Shown here: piece by piece, positions 1 through 8,602 of the stretch | Numbering within the stretch: position 1 is the first letter of the stretch | Layout: every line of letters begins with the position of its first letter | Virus record (IMG/VR): IMGVR_UViG_3300020053_000020 | Span: 1 to 46,452 of that record | Strand: one strand, 5' to 3' | DNA from: a virus | DNA: 46,452 bases | Notes under the pieces: model-generated | Databases searched by the model: none | What the model saw: only the letters and a program-made list of their open reading frames with translations | Told to the model about the DNA's origin: nothing | Translations under genes and position numbers: made by a program

Positions 1-1406
1 AAACAGATGCAGATGCATTTGAAGTAGCCGCAAAAGAATACTTGTTCCTACTAAACTTTGCTATGTTTGAATACACAGAATTATGGGACGGTGGAAGTCT
101 TGCTCCAGAGTGGACAGATGATATGCGCACTCAAGCAGGCATTCTAGCAAATAACCCATTAGGTTATGCATTCCATAACACATACATTGCTCCAATTATT
201 AGCAAACCATCACTTGCAACAATTAGAAGCATATTCCAAGATGGTAACACACCAGCACAAGACAATCCAGCAATAGCAGGTGGTTCAGGATATGTTGCAG
301 ATACAGGATATAGAGTACATCAAATAAATTGGGCCGAAGCAAGTGGTTTACCTTTTACACAAAGTTCAAACCATTATAGAGATTATCACGGACACGGCAC
401 ACATGTTGCAGGCACAGCCGCAGGATTAAATTTTGGATGGGCAAAAAATGCACGTATATACTCTGTTAAGCTCGCTGGACTGGAAGGGTCTGGAGATAGC
501 GGCACTGGTATTAGCACAACATATGCATTTGATTGTATTAAACTTTGGCATAGAAATAAACCCATAGATCCAACGACAGGATTTAAACGCCCTACTATTG
601 TAAACATGAGTTGGGGTTACAGTGCAGGGTATGGCGATCGTCCGGATGGTGTAAGTGATCTTGTTTATCGCGGTACAACTTACAATCTAGGTAACGATCC
701 AGACTTTAATAATACTGCACACCGTACTAGTACATACGGATTTTATCCATATTTTACAAGTAGTGGTTATCGATATCCTGTTAGAATTGGTTCTATTGAT
801 GCAGATGTACAAGAATTAATTGATGAAGGCATACATGTATGTATTGCCGCAGGAAATAATAGTTTTAAAATAGATGTGCCAGGCGGTGACGATTATGACA
901 ATATTGTGTTTAGTTCAGGAGGAACAGGATTCTATCAAAGAGGAAGTTCACCATATGATGATCAAGCATTTATGGTAGGATGTCTAAGTGCAACTACTGC
1001 ATCACCCGAACAGAAAGTTGGTTTTAGTTCAAACGGTCCAGGAGTTGACATTTATGCGGCTGGTCATAATATTATTAGTGCAAGTAGTAATATTAATCAG
1101 ATTGGTGGCGTAACTTATTTTAATAATTCTAGTTTTAAACAAATCAATATTAGCGGAACTAGTATGGCAAGTCCACAAGTATGTGGTTTAGGAGCAATTT
1201 ATTTACAAGCAAATCCAGACTGGAGTCCAGCACAATTACGTGATCGTTTACATAAAGACAGTGCATCAACATTAGAAGATGGGGGTCTAACTGATTATGC
1301 TGATACTTCACAAATTAGTGGAGGTCCTAATAGATTAATGGTAAGTCGATATGGTGTTGTGTCACCATATAATAGTAACTTATATGCTTTAGGCAAAAAG
1401 CGGTAA
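1..1406 (+). CDS. Subtilisin-like serine protease (S8), 5' end outside window
   Basis: Peptidase of the subtilase family, probably a virion-associated or virion-maturing protease. The frame is open to the left window edge, so the start lies upstream and the TTG at 42 is only an internal codon. Counting from that codon, the catalytic residues are all present: D87 in VADTGY, H118 in GHGTHVAG, oxyanion N272 in AAGNN, and S374 in GTSMASP. The catalytic domain therefore looks intact. The gene lies just before fibre-like genes and ends inside a late-promoter-like element, which suggests late, structural-class expression. Its substrate (a virion protein, or a host surface protein) cannot be told from sequence. 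Family is certain, role is inferred. Confidence 0.93.
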   Translation, partial: TDADAFEVAAKEYLFLLNFAMFEYTELWDGGSLAPEWTDDMRTQAGILANNPLGYAFHNTYIAPIISKPSLATIRSIFQDGNTPAQDNPAIAGGSGYVADTGYRVHQINWAEASGLPFTQSSNHYRDYHGHGTHVAGTAAGLNFGWAKNARIYSVKLAGLEGSGDSGTGISTTYAFDCIKLWHRNKPIDPTTGFKRPTIVNMSWGYSAGYGDRPDGVSDLVYRGTTYNLGNDPDFNNTAHRTSTYGFYPYFTSSGYRYPVRIGSIDADVQELIDEGIHVCIAAGNNSFKIDVPGGDDYDNIVFSSGGTGFYQRGSSPYDDQAFMVGCLSATTASPEQKVGFSSNGPGVDIYAAGHNIISASSNINQIGGVTYFNNSSFKQINISGTSMASPQVCGLGAIYLQANPDWSPAQLRDRLHKDSASTLEDGGLTDYADTSQISGGPNRLMVSRYGVVSPYNSNLYALGKKR

Positions 1407-1409
1407 ATA
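1402..1409 (+). promoter_or_regulatory. Candidate T4-type late promoter (GGTAAATA)
   Basis: TAAATA core overlapping the stop codon of the protease gene. It is followed by a 16-base string, taaatactgtatagga at 1404-1419, that recurs exactly at 31106-31121 before another gene. The ATG at 1427 follows at the expected distance and a GGAG ribosome site lies at 1417-1420. The first two bases differ from the T4 TATAAATA consensus, so this is the weaker of the set. Confidence 0.45.
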
Positions 1410-1426
1410 CTGTATAGGAGCAGAAT

Positions 1427-2128
1427 ATGGCAATACAGACAATTAATATCGGAACAATCGCAAACGACGGAACCGGAGATGACCTTCGTGAAGCGTTTGT
1501 AAAAGTTAATAATAACTTTTTAGAACTCAATGCAAGAGATCCAGAAAGAACAACAGCCGCAAACTTAGGAGCGTCGGGACAAGGTATATTTGCACAGTTA
1601 AATGGTGCAGAACTACAATTTAAAAAGATTGTTGCAGGCTCAGCTGTTACTCTTGCATCTGATGCTAATACTATTACTATTAATTCTACTGCTACTGGAT
1701 TGCCTAGTATACAAGTTTTTGCAGATAACAACAATACTATTGTTGATGCTAATAATGATACATTAACTATTGCCGGTGGAAATCTTGTCACTACTAATTT
1801 AGTAGGAAATACAATTACTATTGCTTCTGAAACATCTTTAATTACAGACACTAATCCAAGACTTGGTACTAATTTAGACGGTGCTGGAAATAAAATTTAT
1901 GGTACAAGCGATATTGAAAGTAATATTTGGGGCATTGACATTCGTCAAATGGACGGTATACAATCATTTATTAATCAACTTGATTTAGGAGAAGCACTTC
2001 CTACATCTTTTAGTAATGCATTAGAATATCTTTCACGTAATTTAGTTATTGAATTTGACGATGGTACTCAAACATTTACAGCATCAAATGAAGTAACAGC
2101 AGATATGGGAACACTACCTGTAGCATAA
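1427..2128 (+). CDS. Putative tail fibre/structural protein
   Basis: 233 residues. The N-terminus carries the segment INIGTIANDGTGDDLREAF followed by VNNNF, a module common at the start of fibre and adhesin proteins of T4-like marine phages. The rest is rich in T, N, I and V with short beta-strand patterns, as expected for a trimeric beta-structured virion protein. It has no recognisable enzyme motif. It lies 20 bases after the subtilase with a good GGAG ribosome site and before the large Ig-like protein, so it belongs to the same late virion-surface unit. The exact virion position is not determinable here. Confidence 0.6.
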   Translation: MAIQTINIGTIANDGTGDDLREAFVKVNNNFLELNARDPERTTAANLGASGQGIFAQLNGAELQFKKIVAGSAVTLASDANTITINSTATGLPSIQVFADNNNTIVDANNDTLTIAGGNLVTTNLVGNTITIASETSLITDTNPRLGTNLDGAGNKIYGTSDIESNIWGIDIRQMDGIQSFINQLDLGEALPTSFSNALEYLSRNLVIEFDDGTQTFTASNEVTADMGTLPVA

Positions 2129-2131
2129 ATA
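2124..2131 (+). promoter_or_regulatory. Candidate T4-type late promoter (CATAAATA)
   Basis: Seven of eight bases match the T4 late consensus TATAAATA. The element overlaps the stop codon of the upstream gene and lies 18 bases before the ATG at 2150, leaving room for a short leader with the GGAG ribosome site at 2140-2143. Confidence 0.6.
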
Positions 2132-2149
2132 TGTATATAGGAGTAATAC

Positions 2150-5100
2150 ATGGCAAATATCCTTTGGACAGTTAGCACTGGACACAGCTTAGGAACAATT
2201 AATGAAAGTATTGTACAGACAATTGACTTGCCTGTAGATAATACTGTTGACTCTATTAGATTAATTAGTGGAGATTTACCAGGTGGTTTAAGAATAGAAA
2301 ATTTAACACTATCAGGAACACCATTTGAAGTTAAAGAATTAAAAGATTACGAATTTGTTTTAAGAGCAAAAAAAGGAAATAGAGTAGAAGACATTACTCT
2401 AACAATTACAATTGACGGTGCTGATGCTCCAATTTGGATTACACCTGAAGGTCCGTTACCGTTAGGACCAAATAATAGATTTTATATTTTAGATAGCAGT
2501 CCTGTAGATTTTCAATTACAAGTTATCGATGCTGATTTGCCAGCAGGTGATAATATTGAATATATTTTAGAAGATGACGGCGGCGAGCTACCACCCGGAA
2601 TATCATTAGATAGAACAACTGGTAAACTTACAGGAATTGTTGAGCCACTGCTGGCGTTGGAACAAAGAGCTAGTGCAGGATTTTTTGACACCAATTTGTT
2701 TGGTTCTTTCCCATATGACTTTGGTATTAAAAGTTTTAATGGATTTGAAAGTTACTATTACGATACAACATTTTACGACTATGCAGTTCCTACTCAAAGT
2801 CCTAAAAAACTAAACAGAAATTATCAGTTTACTGTTTCAGCAAGTGACGGTGTAACTATTATTAAGCGTAAGTTTCAAATTTACTTAGTTGGTGATGATT
2901 TCTTAAGAACTGATAATACAATTATGCAAGTTGCAACTGGGTTGTTTACTGCTGATAACACATACTTACGAGCCCCAATTTGGTTAACGCCTAGTGATTT
3001 AGGATATCGACGTGCTAATAACTATGTAACATTATTCTTAGATGTGTACGATCCAACTAGTAATCAAGGTATTATTAGTTTTACAGTTAAACCGTCAAAT
3101 GCAGATGGAACAGCAAGTATATTACCTCCGGGTATGGAACTTGATAGTATAACTGGTGAGATTGCAGGGCGTGTTCCTTATCAGCCAGCAGTTACGAAAG
3201 AATACAAATTTACAATCGAAGCACTAAGACAGCTTGGTTCTTCATCATCTACTTCTACACAATTTTTTGCAAACAACTTAGGTAAGAGTCCTTGGACTCA
3301 AATTAATCCTCAATTTGAACCAACTGATTTATTTTATCCAGATGACGAAAACAACTTTTCTTTCTCAGACTTTGCTGATAGTTATTTTAATACAGGAAAT
3401 ACTGAAACAGGTTGGTTAGTGTTTAGCGAAGTTGCGTTAACTGAAGATGATGCAAGTGATAATAAAAATTATGTTGCATTAGATATTGTAGATACAAAAG
3501 TTTGGGTTATTGAACAAGGTAAAGTTGTTGCTTCTAATGCAGATAGTGCATTAACTAAAATTGAAAAAGGAACAACAGATTATAATAGAGGACAGTTTAT
3601 TGGCACTATTGCTAACGTAGGTTATAAGACTTATGATAATAATGGTGCAGTTACAGCTAATAAAGTAGTTACTATTAGTTTTTATAATTATGAAAAACAA
3701 GTAACTTCAGAAATTAATCCTACGGTTGCTAAAGATAAAGAATTTACATTAAAACTATTAGGTGAAGTTGAAAGTGCCATTACATGGAACACACTAAGTG
3801 ATCTTGGAAATCTAAGAGCAAACTTTACATCTACTCTTCGAGTAAATGCATCAAGTAACGTTCCTAATGCTGTTGTATTATATTCACTAAAGTCAGGTAG
3901 ATTGCCTCCAGGTATCATATTAGCAATTGATGGACAACTTCAGGGTAAAGTTAGACAGTTTGGTACTGTTGATTTACCTGGATTAACAACTATTGATAAA
4001 ACTACACAAACAACTACTTTTGACGGTGCAACAACAACTATTGATAGAAGTTATACATTTACTGTCGAAGCAAGAGATCAGTTTAACTTTAGTGCTAGAA
4101 CACAAGAGTTTACTATTACTACAACAGATCCAGATGATATTTTATATAGTAGTATTACTATGATACCATTGCTTCCTAAAGAACAGAGAAATACATATAG
4201 AAACTTTATTTCTGATCCGACAATCTTTACTCCTGGTAGTATTTATAGACCAAACGATCCAACGTTCGGACTACAGCCAGAAATTAAAGTATTAGCATAT
4301 GCAGGTATTGAAACTAAAAACATTAGAGAATATGTTGCGGCTATTGCTAAAAATCATAAGCGAAAAAGTTATAAACTTGGAAATATTAATAAAGCAATAG
4401 CAAAAAATGTTGGAAGTAATGATACAGTTTACGAAATAATTTATGTTGATGTTATTGATCCGGCAGAACCCGATATTGGAAAAACTAAAACTAGTTTTAC
4501 TGCACAATCTAAAAACAGAATAACAGTAGATAGTATTCAATATGCAGTTACAGACGACAATACTGGTGTTGGTACAGGCGAAGGATTTTTTGAAATTACA
4601 CTAAGAGGCGGTGATGATAGATCTCCGGCATCATCTGGTGTTATTACATTTTATACTAGAAGTGGACCTGTACTATTTACTCCAGGCGGCGGCTTTACAT
4701 GCGTGTTACAAAGTGGTCAAGAAGTTACTGTAGCAGACATTAATAACAGTATTAATTCTGATCCTTACAGATTTAGACCAATTAGCAATACTATTAAAAT
4801 TGACAGCGATGCTATCAAAGTTAGTGAGAGTAATGATCAAACTAGGTATATAAGTAATATAACTAATATGAGAGATCGAATTAGAGCAATTGGTAATAAT
4901 TTAAGAGAATTTTATCCGTTGTGGATGCGTACTCCACAGAATGTAGGTGAGCCAGAGTTAGGTTATAAATTAGCAATTCCATTATGCTATTGCTTACCCG
5001 GCGAAGCAGATAACATTTTATTAAATATTAAAAACAGTAATTTTGATTTTAAAAGTTTAGGTATAGAAATTGAACGTTATAATATTGACAGTACACTAGG

Positions 5101-5152
5101 TAATAGTAACGAACAATATATTCCGTTCGCAAACTATCAATTCAATGTATAG
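2150..5152 (+). CDS. Large tail/fibre protein with Ig-like (He_PIG-type) repeats
   Basis: 1000 residues, the largest protein in the window. At least three copies of the putative-Ig signature occur: LPPGISLDRTTGKLTG near residue 147, LPPGMELDSITGEIAG near 325, and LPPGIILAIDGQLQG near 584. Each sits in an 80-100 residue block ending in strand patterns such as YTFTVEARD. A fourth, degenerate copy begins the protein (LPGGLRIENLTLSGTP). Such repeats build extended beta-sandwich rods in phage fibres and adhesins. The last 150 residues lack repeats and may form the base or tip. It sits between two small structural genes behind its own late-promoter-like element. Host-surface binding is inferred; the Ig-like assignment is directly supported by the motifs. 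Confidence 0.75.
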   Translation: MANILWTVSTGHSLGTINESIVQTIDLPVDNTVDSIRLISGDLPGGLRIENLTLSGTPFEVKELKDYEFVLRAKKGNRVEDITLTITIDGADAPIWITPEGPLPLGPNNRFYILDSSPVDFQLQVIDADLPAGDNIEYILEDDGGELPPGISLDRTTGKLTGIVEPLLALEQRASAGFFDTNLFGSFPYDFGIKSFNGFESYYYDTTFYDYAVPTQSPKKLNRNYQFTVSASDGVTIIKRKFQIYLVGDDFLRTDNTIMQVATGLFTADNTYLRAPIWLTPSDLGYRRANNYVTLFLDVYDPTSNQGIISFTVKPSNADGTASILPPGMELDSITGEIAGRVPYQPAVTKEYKFTIEALRQLGSSSSTSTQFFANNLGKSPWTQINPQFEPTDLFYPDDENNFSFSDFADSYFNTGNTETGWLVFSEVALTEDDASDNKNYVALDIVDTKVWVIEQGKVVASNADSALTKIEKGTTDYNRGQFIGTIANVGYKTYDNNGAVTANKVVTISFYNYEKQVTSEINPTVAKDKEFTLKLLGEVESAITWNTLSDLGNLRANFTSTLRVNASSNVPNAVVLYSLKSGRLPPGIILAIDGQLQGKVRQFGTVDLPGLTTIDKTTQTTTFDGATTTIDRSYTFTVEARDQFNFSARTQEFTITTTDPDDILYSSITMIPLLPKEQRNTYRNFISDPTIFTPGSIYRPNDPTFGLQPEIKVLAYAGIETKNIREYVAAIAKNHKRKSYKLGNINKAIAKNVGSNDTVYEIIYVDVIDPAEPDIGKTKTSFTAQSKNRITVDSIQYAVTDDNTGVGTGEGFFEITLRGGDDRSPASSGVITFYTRSGPVLFTPGGGFTCVLQSGQEVTVADINNSINSDPYRFRPISNTIKIDSDAIKVSESNDQTRYISNITNMRDRIRAIGNNLREFYPLWMRTPQNVGEPELGYKLAIPLCYCLPGEADNILLNIKNSNFDFKSLGIEIERYNIDSTLGNSNEQYIPFANYQFNV

Positions 5153-5156
5153 TGCT

Positions 5157-5164
5157 GATAAATA
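5157..5164 (+). promoter_or_regulatory. Candidate T4-type late promoter (GATAAATA)
   Basis: Seven of eight bases match TATAAATA. It lies in the 34-base gap between two structural genes, 23 bases before the ATG at 5187, with a GAGAGG ribosome site at 5174-5179. Confidence 0.65.
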
Positions 5165-5186
5165 ACAGTACACGAGAGGATTAAAA

Positions 5187-5783
5187 ATGGCAAGTAATAT
5201 TAATGACACTGGCGTAAATCAAAACTACCCTGTTGCAGGTGTAGATAACGATTCGCAAGGATTTAGAGATAACTTTTCAGTTATTAGAAGCAATTTTGTA
5301 GCGGCAAAGGCTGAAATTCAAACACTACAAAATACAACTGCACAAGGAGTTACATATAACTCTGAGACAGGAACTAACGATTTTTTGAACAGTACAGTAA
5401 CAGGTTTAAATCTTATTAACAGTACTGAACAATCATATTCAGCACCTGGTACAGTTACTTCTAGTCAAAACGTCAATCTAAGTAGTGGCTTTTATCAATC
5501 TTTTACAGTTGGTGCGGATATTACATTTAACCTAACTGAATGGAACAGTGATACTGGTAAGGCAGGTAGAGTAAGAGTGTATATTAAAAATGACTCTGTA
5601 CAAAGAACTATTACATTTACATCAAATGAAAATGCTGGTACAATCAAACGAGGACCAACTTGGCCTACAGAAGATAGTACTGCCGTAATTGATGTACCTA
5701 ATACTAAAACGTTTGTTTTTGAATTTGTTAGTTTTGATTCAGGCGCAACTGTATATGCCGACTATCTCGGTATATTCGAATAA
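5187..5783 (+). CDS. Small virion structural protein
   Basis: 198 residues. The N-terminus NQNYPVAGVDNDSQGFRDNF followed by a helical S-N-F stretch is a recurrent module of small structural proteins in T4-like marine phages and resembles the opening of the gene at 1427. The middle (SGFYQSFTVGADITFNL) and end (FVFEFVSFDSGATVYADYLG) look like a beta-sandwich. It closes the late virion-surface unit of the left end; the next gene starts 2 bases after its stop. No catalytic motif is visible. Its exact place in the virion is unknown. Confidence 0.6.
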   Translation: MASNINDTGVNQNYPVAGVDNDSQGFRDNFSVIRSNFVAAKAEIQTLQNTTAQGVTYNSETGTNDFLNSTVTGLNLINSTEQSYSAPGTVTSSQNVNLSSGFYQSFTVGADITFNLTEWNSDTGKAGRVRVYIKNDSVQRTITFTSNENAGTIKRGPTWPTEDSTAVIDVPNTKTFVFEFVSFDSGATVYADYLGIFE

Positions 5784-5785
5784 AA

Positions 5786-6025
5786 ATGATACATCCTTTT
5801 AGTGAAGATACAAAAAATTTAACAGTCCAGCAGTGTTACGATAAAATTGCTGAACTATCAAATAAGTACTTTGTTACACAAAATCCTCAGCTACGCGAAC
5901 AAATTTCTACATTTATAGAATATTACAAACAAGAAGCTATTACCAAAGAAGCACAATTACGAATTGAGCAACAAAATCAAGATAATGGCAATTTAGATCT
6001 TGACAGTTTGATTAATATCAGTTAA
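5786..6025 (+). CDS. Small conserved-looking helical protein, unknown function
   Basis: 79 residues, mostly predicted helix (YDKIAELSNKYF, REQISTFIEYYKQEA) with a Gln/Asn-rich end. The ATG is 2 bases after the preceding stop, so expression is probably coupled to the structural gene upstream. I recognise no domain. Length and helical pattern would fit a small chaperone or adaptor of virion assembly, but that is only a guess from position. Confidence 0.55.
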   Translation: MIHPFSEDTKNLTVQQCYDKIAELSNKYFVTQNPQLREQISTFIEYYKQEAITKEAQLRIEQQNQDNGNLDLDSLINIS

Positions 6026-6028
6026 ACT
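6000..6028 (+). promoter_or_regulatory. Weak candidate early promoter (TTGACA-N17-TAAACT)
   Basis: A perfect -35 box TTGACA at 6000-6005 with a 17-base spacer to TAAACT at 6023-6028, which matches only four of six -10 bases. It sits just before the DnaE-like gene. An imperfectly placed inverted repeat (CAGTTT at 6004-6009, AAACTG at 6024-6029) overlaps both boxes. Confidence 0.35.
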
Positions 6029-6034
6029 GTATAC

Positions 6035-6559
6035 ATGATTATGAAAACAGATTCTTTAGGAATACCACGATTCTCAAATCGCGACTTAATCGATATGATC
6101 TATAGTGGTCATGTGGATAAAGTACACGTTGTACTATGTGATCCAAGTGATGACGTAGATAAATTTAATTCTGCAATGGAAGAACAAGGTATGAATCCAT
6201 TGCAAAAGTATATTCCATTGGATGTAGATCAAAAGACTTTTGACGGTGTATGCCAAAGTGAATGGTTTATGCCACAAGAGTATAAAGAACTTGATGTCTA
6301 TAGTTTTGTAATGAACAAAGCAGGTGATGATTTAGCAGAATTAAAAAGAGTTGAAGAAGAACTTGCACAGTTTAAAGTACGAGGCATGACTAACTTACTA
6401 CGTTACATGATCTATCTTGTAGACTTTATGCGTGAGAATAACATTGTATGGGGTGTAGGACGTGGATCAAGTGTAGCAAGTTATGTGCTGTATTTGATAG
6501 GTGTACATCGTATTAATTCAATCCAGTTTGACCTGGATTGGCGTGAGTTCCTTAGATAA
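6035..6559 (+). CDS. Truncated DNA polymerase III alpha (DnaE)-like fragment
   Basis: 174 residues. The C-terminal third (about 118-174) resembles the region of bacterial DNA polymerase III alpha that contains the GxGRGS motif: VWGVGRGSSVASYVLYLIGV, then IQFDLDWREFLR, equivalent to the FERFL segment of DnaE. In DnaE the catalytic aspartates (PDFDxD) follow directly after this segment, and here the protein stops at exactly that point. It therefore cannot be a polymerase by itself. It may be a decoy or inhibitor of the host replicase, a protein-protein interaction module, or a relic. No continuation occurs in any frame downstream. The similarity is clear to me from motifs; the function is open. 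Confidence 0.6.
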   Translation: MIMKTDSLGIPRFSNRDLIDMIYSGHVDKVHVVLCDPSDDVDKFNSAMEEQGMNPLQKYIPLDVDQKTFDGVCQSEWFMPQEYKELDVYSFVMNKAGDDLAELKRVEEELAQFKVRGMTNLLRYMIYLVDFMRENNIVWGVGRGSSVASYVLYLIGVHRINSIQFDLDWREFLR

Positions 6560-6594
6560 GTACAGTATAATAAACCTTTAACAGGAGAAATAAA

Positions 6595-6990
6595 ATGGCA
6601 GTACAACAAAAGGGTCGTAAGCAATATAGAACAATGACAGGTAAAGTTATTGATATGGATTTGCTTAGACAAAGAAATGAACTAACTCCAGCTGTAGGCA
6701 ATGCTCGTGTAAATGCACGTGGCGACGAACTAGGCCCAGGCGGAAAAATTATTAAGAAGCGTGAAGAGTTGCTTCGAGATTATTATGCAGAAAATGTCGA
6801 ACCTACTGAGTTTGAACAGCCTGCACCTAAAGAAAAAGCTGAAGAAACAGCAGAACCACAAAACACTGTAGAAGTAGAGCAACCAACAAGTAGAAGTACA
6901 AAAGCTCAACCTGGAAAAACTAAGGCCGAATCAAAAACTCAAGACGATTGGGTTGAAGACGATGACGGCAACTTTGTACCAAAAGGATAA
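6595..6990 (+). CDS. Conserved phage protein with disordered tail, unknown function
   Basis: 131 residues. The first 65 are basic and well ordered, with strings such as MDLLRQRNELTPAVGNARVN and RGDELGPGGKI that recur in T4-like marine phages as far as I recall. The remainder is rich in E, P, K, T and Q and looks intrinsically disordered, ending in an acidic segment DDWVEDDDGNF. It starts after a strong AGGAG ribosome site and lies between the DnaE-like fragment and the GroES-like gene. No enzymatic motif was found. A structural or assembly role is possible but unsupported. Confidence 0.55.
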   Translation: MAVQQKGRKQYRTMTGKVIDMDLLRQRNELTPAVGNARVNARGDELGPGGKIIKKREELLRDYYAENVEPTEFEQPAPKEKAEETAEPQNTVEVEQPTSRSTKAQPGKTKAESKTQDDWVEDDDGNFVPKG

Positions 6991-6998
6991 AGAAGAAA

Positions 6999-7451
6999 AT
7001 GGATTTTGATTACGAAGCAATGGCCAAAGGCAAAAAAGGTATTCAGGCATCAGTAAAAGCAAACACCATCAGACCTATTCATAATCGAGTGATTGTAAAG
7101 AATATGCACTTTGGTGATACTACTACTAACGGAGGTATCATTGTACTAAACGATGATGGTAAAGATCGAGGAATTAAGCCTCGTTGGGCACAAGTAGTTT
7201 CAAAAGGTCCTGAAAACGACGATCCTTATAATGAAGGAGATTGGATCTTAGTAGAACACGGTCGTTGGACTAGAAGTTTTGACGTTGATTTTGGCGACGG
7301 AGAACCTATCACTATGAGAACAGTTGAAGCAGAGAGTATTCTTATGTGGGATACTGAACGACCTGAAGATATGTTGTTCGGTAGTAAAACAGGTGCAACT
7401 AGTACTACTACTCATCGTCCAGAAGACTTTACAGGTATGCCTCCGGTATAA
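6999..7451 (+). CDS. GroES-like co-chaperonin (possible gp31 analogue)
   Basis: 150 residues. Residues about 20-85 follow the Cpn10 pattern: IRPIHNRVIVKNM, then a flexible stretch around GDTTTNGGIIVLND (mobile-loop position), then AQVVSKGPEN and GDWILVEHG. In T4 the co-chaperonin gp31 replaces GroES on GroEL for folding the major capsid protein, and this gene could do the same. The C-terminal 50 residues are not typical of GroES. It starts 8 bases after the preceding gene. The assignment rests on motif order only and should be treated as probable rather than certain. Confidence 0.5.
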   Translation: MDFDYEAMAKGKKGIQASVKANTIRPIHNRVIVKNMHFGDTTTNGGIIVLNDDGKDRGIKPRWAQVVSKGPENDDPYNEGDWILVEHGRWTRSFDVDFGDGEPITMRTVEAESILMWDTERPEDMLFGSKTGATSTTTHRPEDFTGMPPV

Positions 7452-7453
7452 AA

Positions 7454-7612
7454 ATGAATCTGTCTAATGTTTCAACAGAAGCACTAAAGGCTAAACTAAA
7501 AAAATTAGACGCAGTATATCACATAACAGATGATGTCCAAATGCGTTATAAAATAATGCAGGCGGAAGACCAAATTAAACAACAACTTAGAGAAAGAGGC
7601 GAAATTGAATAA
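7454..7612 (+). CDS. Small helical protein (52 aa), unknown function
   Basis: ATG at 7454 to TAA at 7610-7612, starting 2 bases after the GroES-like stop and overlapping the mazG start by 8 bases. The product is charged and helical with heptad-like spacing (LKAKLKKLDAVYHI, KIMQAEDQIKQQLRERGE), suggesting a short coiled coil. Its tight packing between two genes, with overlap on the right, supports it as a real gene that couples their translation. No domain is recognised. Confidence 0.55.
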   Translation: MNLSNVSTEALKAKLKKLDAVYHITDDVQMRYKIMQAEDQIKQQLRERGEIE

Positions 7613-8012
7613 CGTAGTAGATATAAACAAATACCGTGACTTTGTAAGCGAAGTTACGAGTGATGCAAGTAATGATCTAGAAGCAATGATTGTTAGATTG
7701 CGTGAATTAAACAAAACAGTAAACATTAGTTTACTAATGACAGGAGCAATTGGTATTGCATCAGAAGGAGGCGAGTTTGCAGAAATTGTTAAAAAATGTG
7801 TATTCCAGGGTAAGCCTTTGGATGATGACACTAAGTTTCACATTAAGCGAGAACTTGGCGATATTGCTTGGTATTTTGCTAATGCTTGTAGGAGCATCGG
7901 TGAAGACCCTAGTGCAGTAATTGAAGAGAATGTTCGTAAACTAGAAGCACGTTATCCAGGTGGATCATTTGATGTCCACTATTCCGAAAACCGCAAAGAC
8001 GGGGATCTATAA
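7605..8012 (+). CDS. mazG: MazG-type nucleotide pyrophosphohydrolase
   Basis: 135 residues with the MazG metal-binding pattern: E54 and E57 in SEGGEFAE, and E83 and D86 in RELGDIAWYF. Family members hydrolyse NTPs or dNTPs to monophosphates, and MazG proteins are frequent in marine phages, where roles in nucleotide recycling or in lowering host alarmone signals have been proposed. The start is a TTG at 7605, preceded by AGAGG at a suitable distance. The next in-frame ATG would remove the first helix. It lies in a nucleotide-metabolism stretch with a HAD phosphatase directly downstream. Confidence 0.85.
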   Translation: MNNVVDINKYRDFVSEVTSDASNDLEAMIVRLRELNKTVNISLLMTGAIGIASEGGEFAEIVKKCVFQGKPLDDDTKFHIKRELGDIAWYFANACRSIGEDPSAVIEENVRKLEARYPGGSFDVHYSENRKDGDL

Positions 8013-8017
8013 ATTTA

Positions 8018-8602
8018 ATGGATTATGAAAAAGAACGAAAGATTCTCACGGATGTTGATGGTGTTCTTCTAGATTGGGAATCTGCATTTACAGCATGGAT
8101 GGGAGAACGTGGTTACACCCCAGTAAATCCCGAAGTATATAAACAATCAGTACGATATAACATTGAACAAGAATTTGCAGATTCATTAGTACAAACATTT
8201 AACGAATCAGCATGGATGGGATATTTAAAACCTTTACGTGATAGTGTAAATGCACTAGATCAGTTTTCAGCTAGTCACTGGCACTTTGAATGTATTACAA
8301 GTCTTAGCACAGATCACTGGGCAGGAGAACTGCGCCGCACAAATTTAAACCGTTGGTTTGGTAATACTGTTCGAAGAGTACAGTGTATTGCTACTGGTGC
8401 AGACAAAGACGATATCCTAAAAGAATACGAACCGGGACATTGGTGGATTGAAGACAAGCCCGAAAATTGTGAAGCTGGCCTAAGAGCTGGGCATAAACCT
8501 ATCTTAATTGATCATCCATTTAATCAGGAATACAATAATCCCGATGTCATTCGAGTAAAAGATTGGCAAGAAATTTATAATATCATAACCAAAAGTTCTT
8601 GA
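8018..8602 (+). CDS. HAD-superfamily phosphatase, 5'-nucleotidase-like
   Basis: 194 residues. Motif I is LTDVDGVLLDW with nucleophile D12 and acid/base D14; ATGADKDDIL supplies the motif III lysine region, and WWIEDKPENCEAG with ILIDHPFNQ resembles motif IV. The overall layout resembles deoxyribonucleotidase (NT5C)-type enzymes that dephosphorylate nucleoside monophosphates. The position directly after mazG would fit host nucleotide breakdown and recycling. Substrate is inferred, the HAD fold is clear. It ends just before a strong sigma70-type promoter. Confidence 0.75.
   Translation: MDYEKERKILTDVDGVLLDWESAFTAWMGERGYTPVNPEVYKQSVRYNIEQEFADSLVQTFNESAWMGYLKPLRDSVNALDQFSASHWHFECITSLSTDHWAGELRRTNLNRWFGNTVRRVQCIATGADKDDILKEYEPGHWWIEDKPENCEAGLRAGHKPILIDHPFNQEYNNPDVIRVKDWQEIYNIITKSS

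Noticed and set aside
1327-1851. Long minus-strand open frame (174 codons) opposite the fibre-like gene
   Set aside because: It is a shadow of the Thr/Asn/Ile-rich + strand gene: no ribosome site, composition without a plausible fold, and the + strand frame is clearly coding with good context.
1935-1962. TTGACA-N16-TATACA promoter-like string inside the fibre-like gene
   Set aside because: The spacer is 16, unlike the invariant 17 of the other seven, it sits in the middle of a late structural gene, and nothing downstream needs an early promoter.
6543-6571. TATAAT at 6566-6571 before the gene at 6595 as early promoter
   Set aside because: The hexamer at the correct 17-base distance is GTGAGT, too far from TTGACA.
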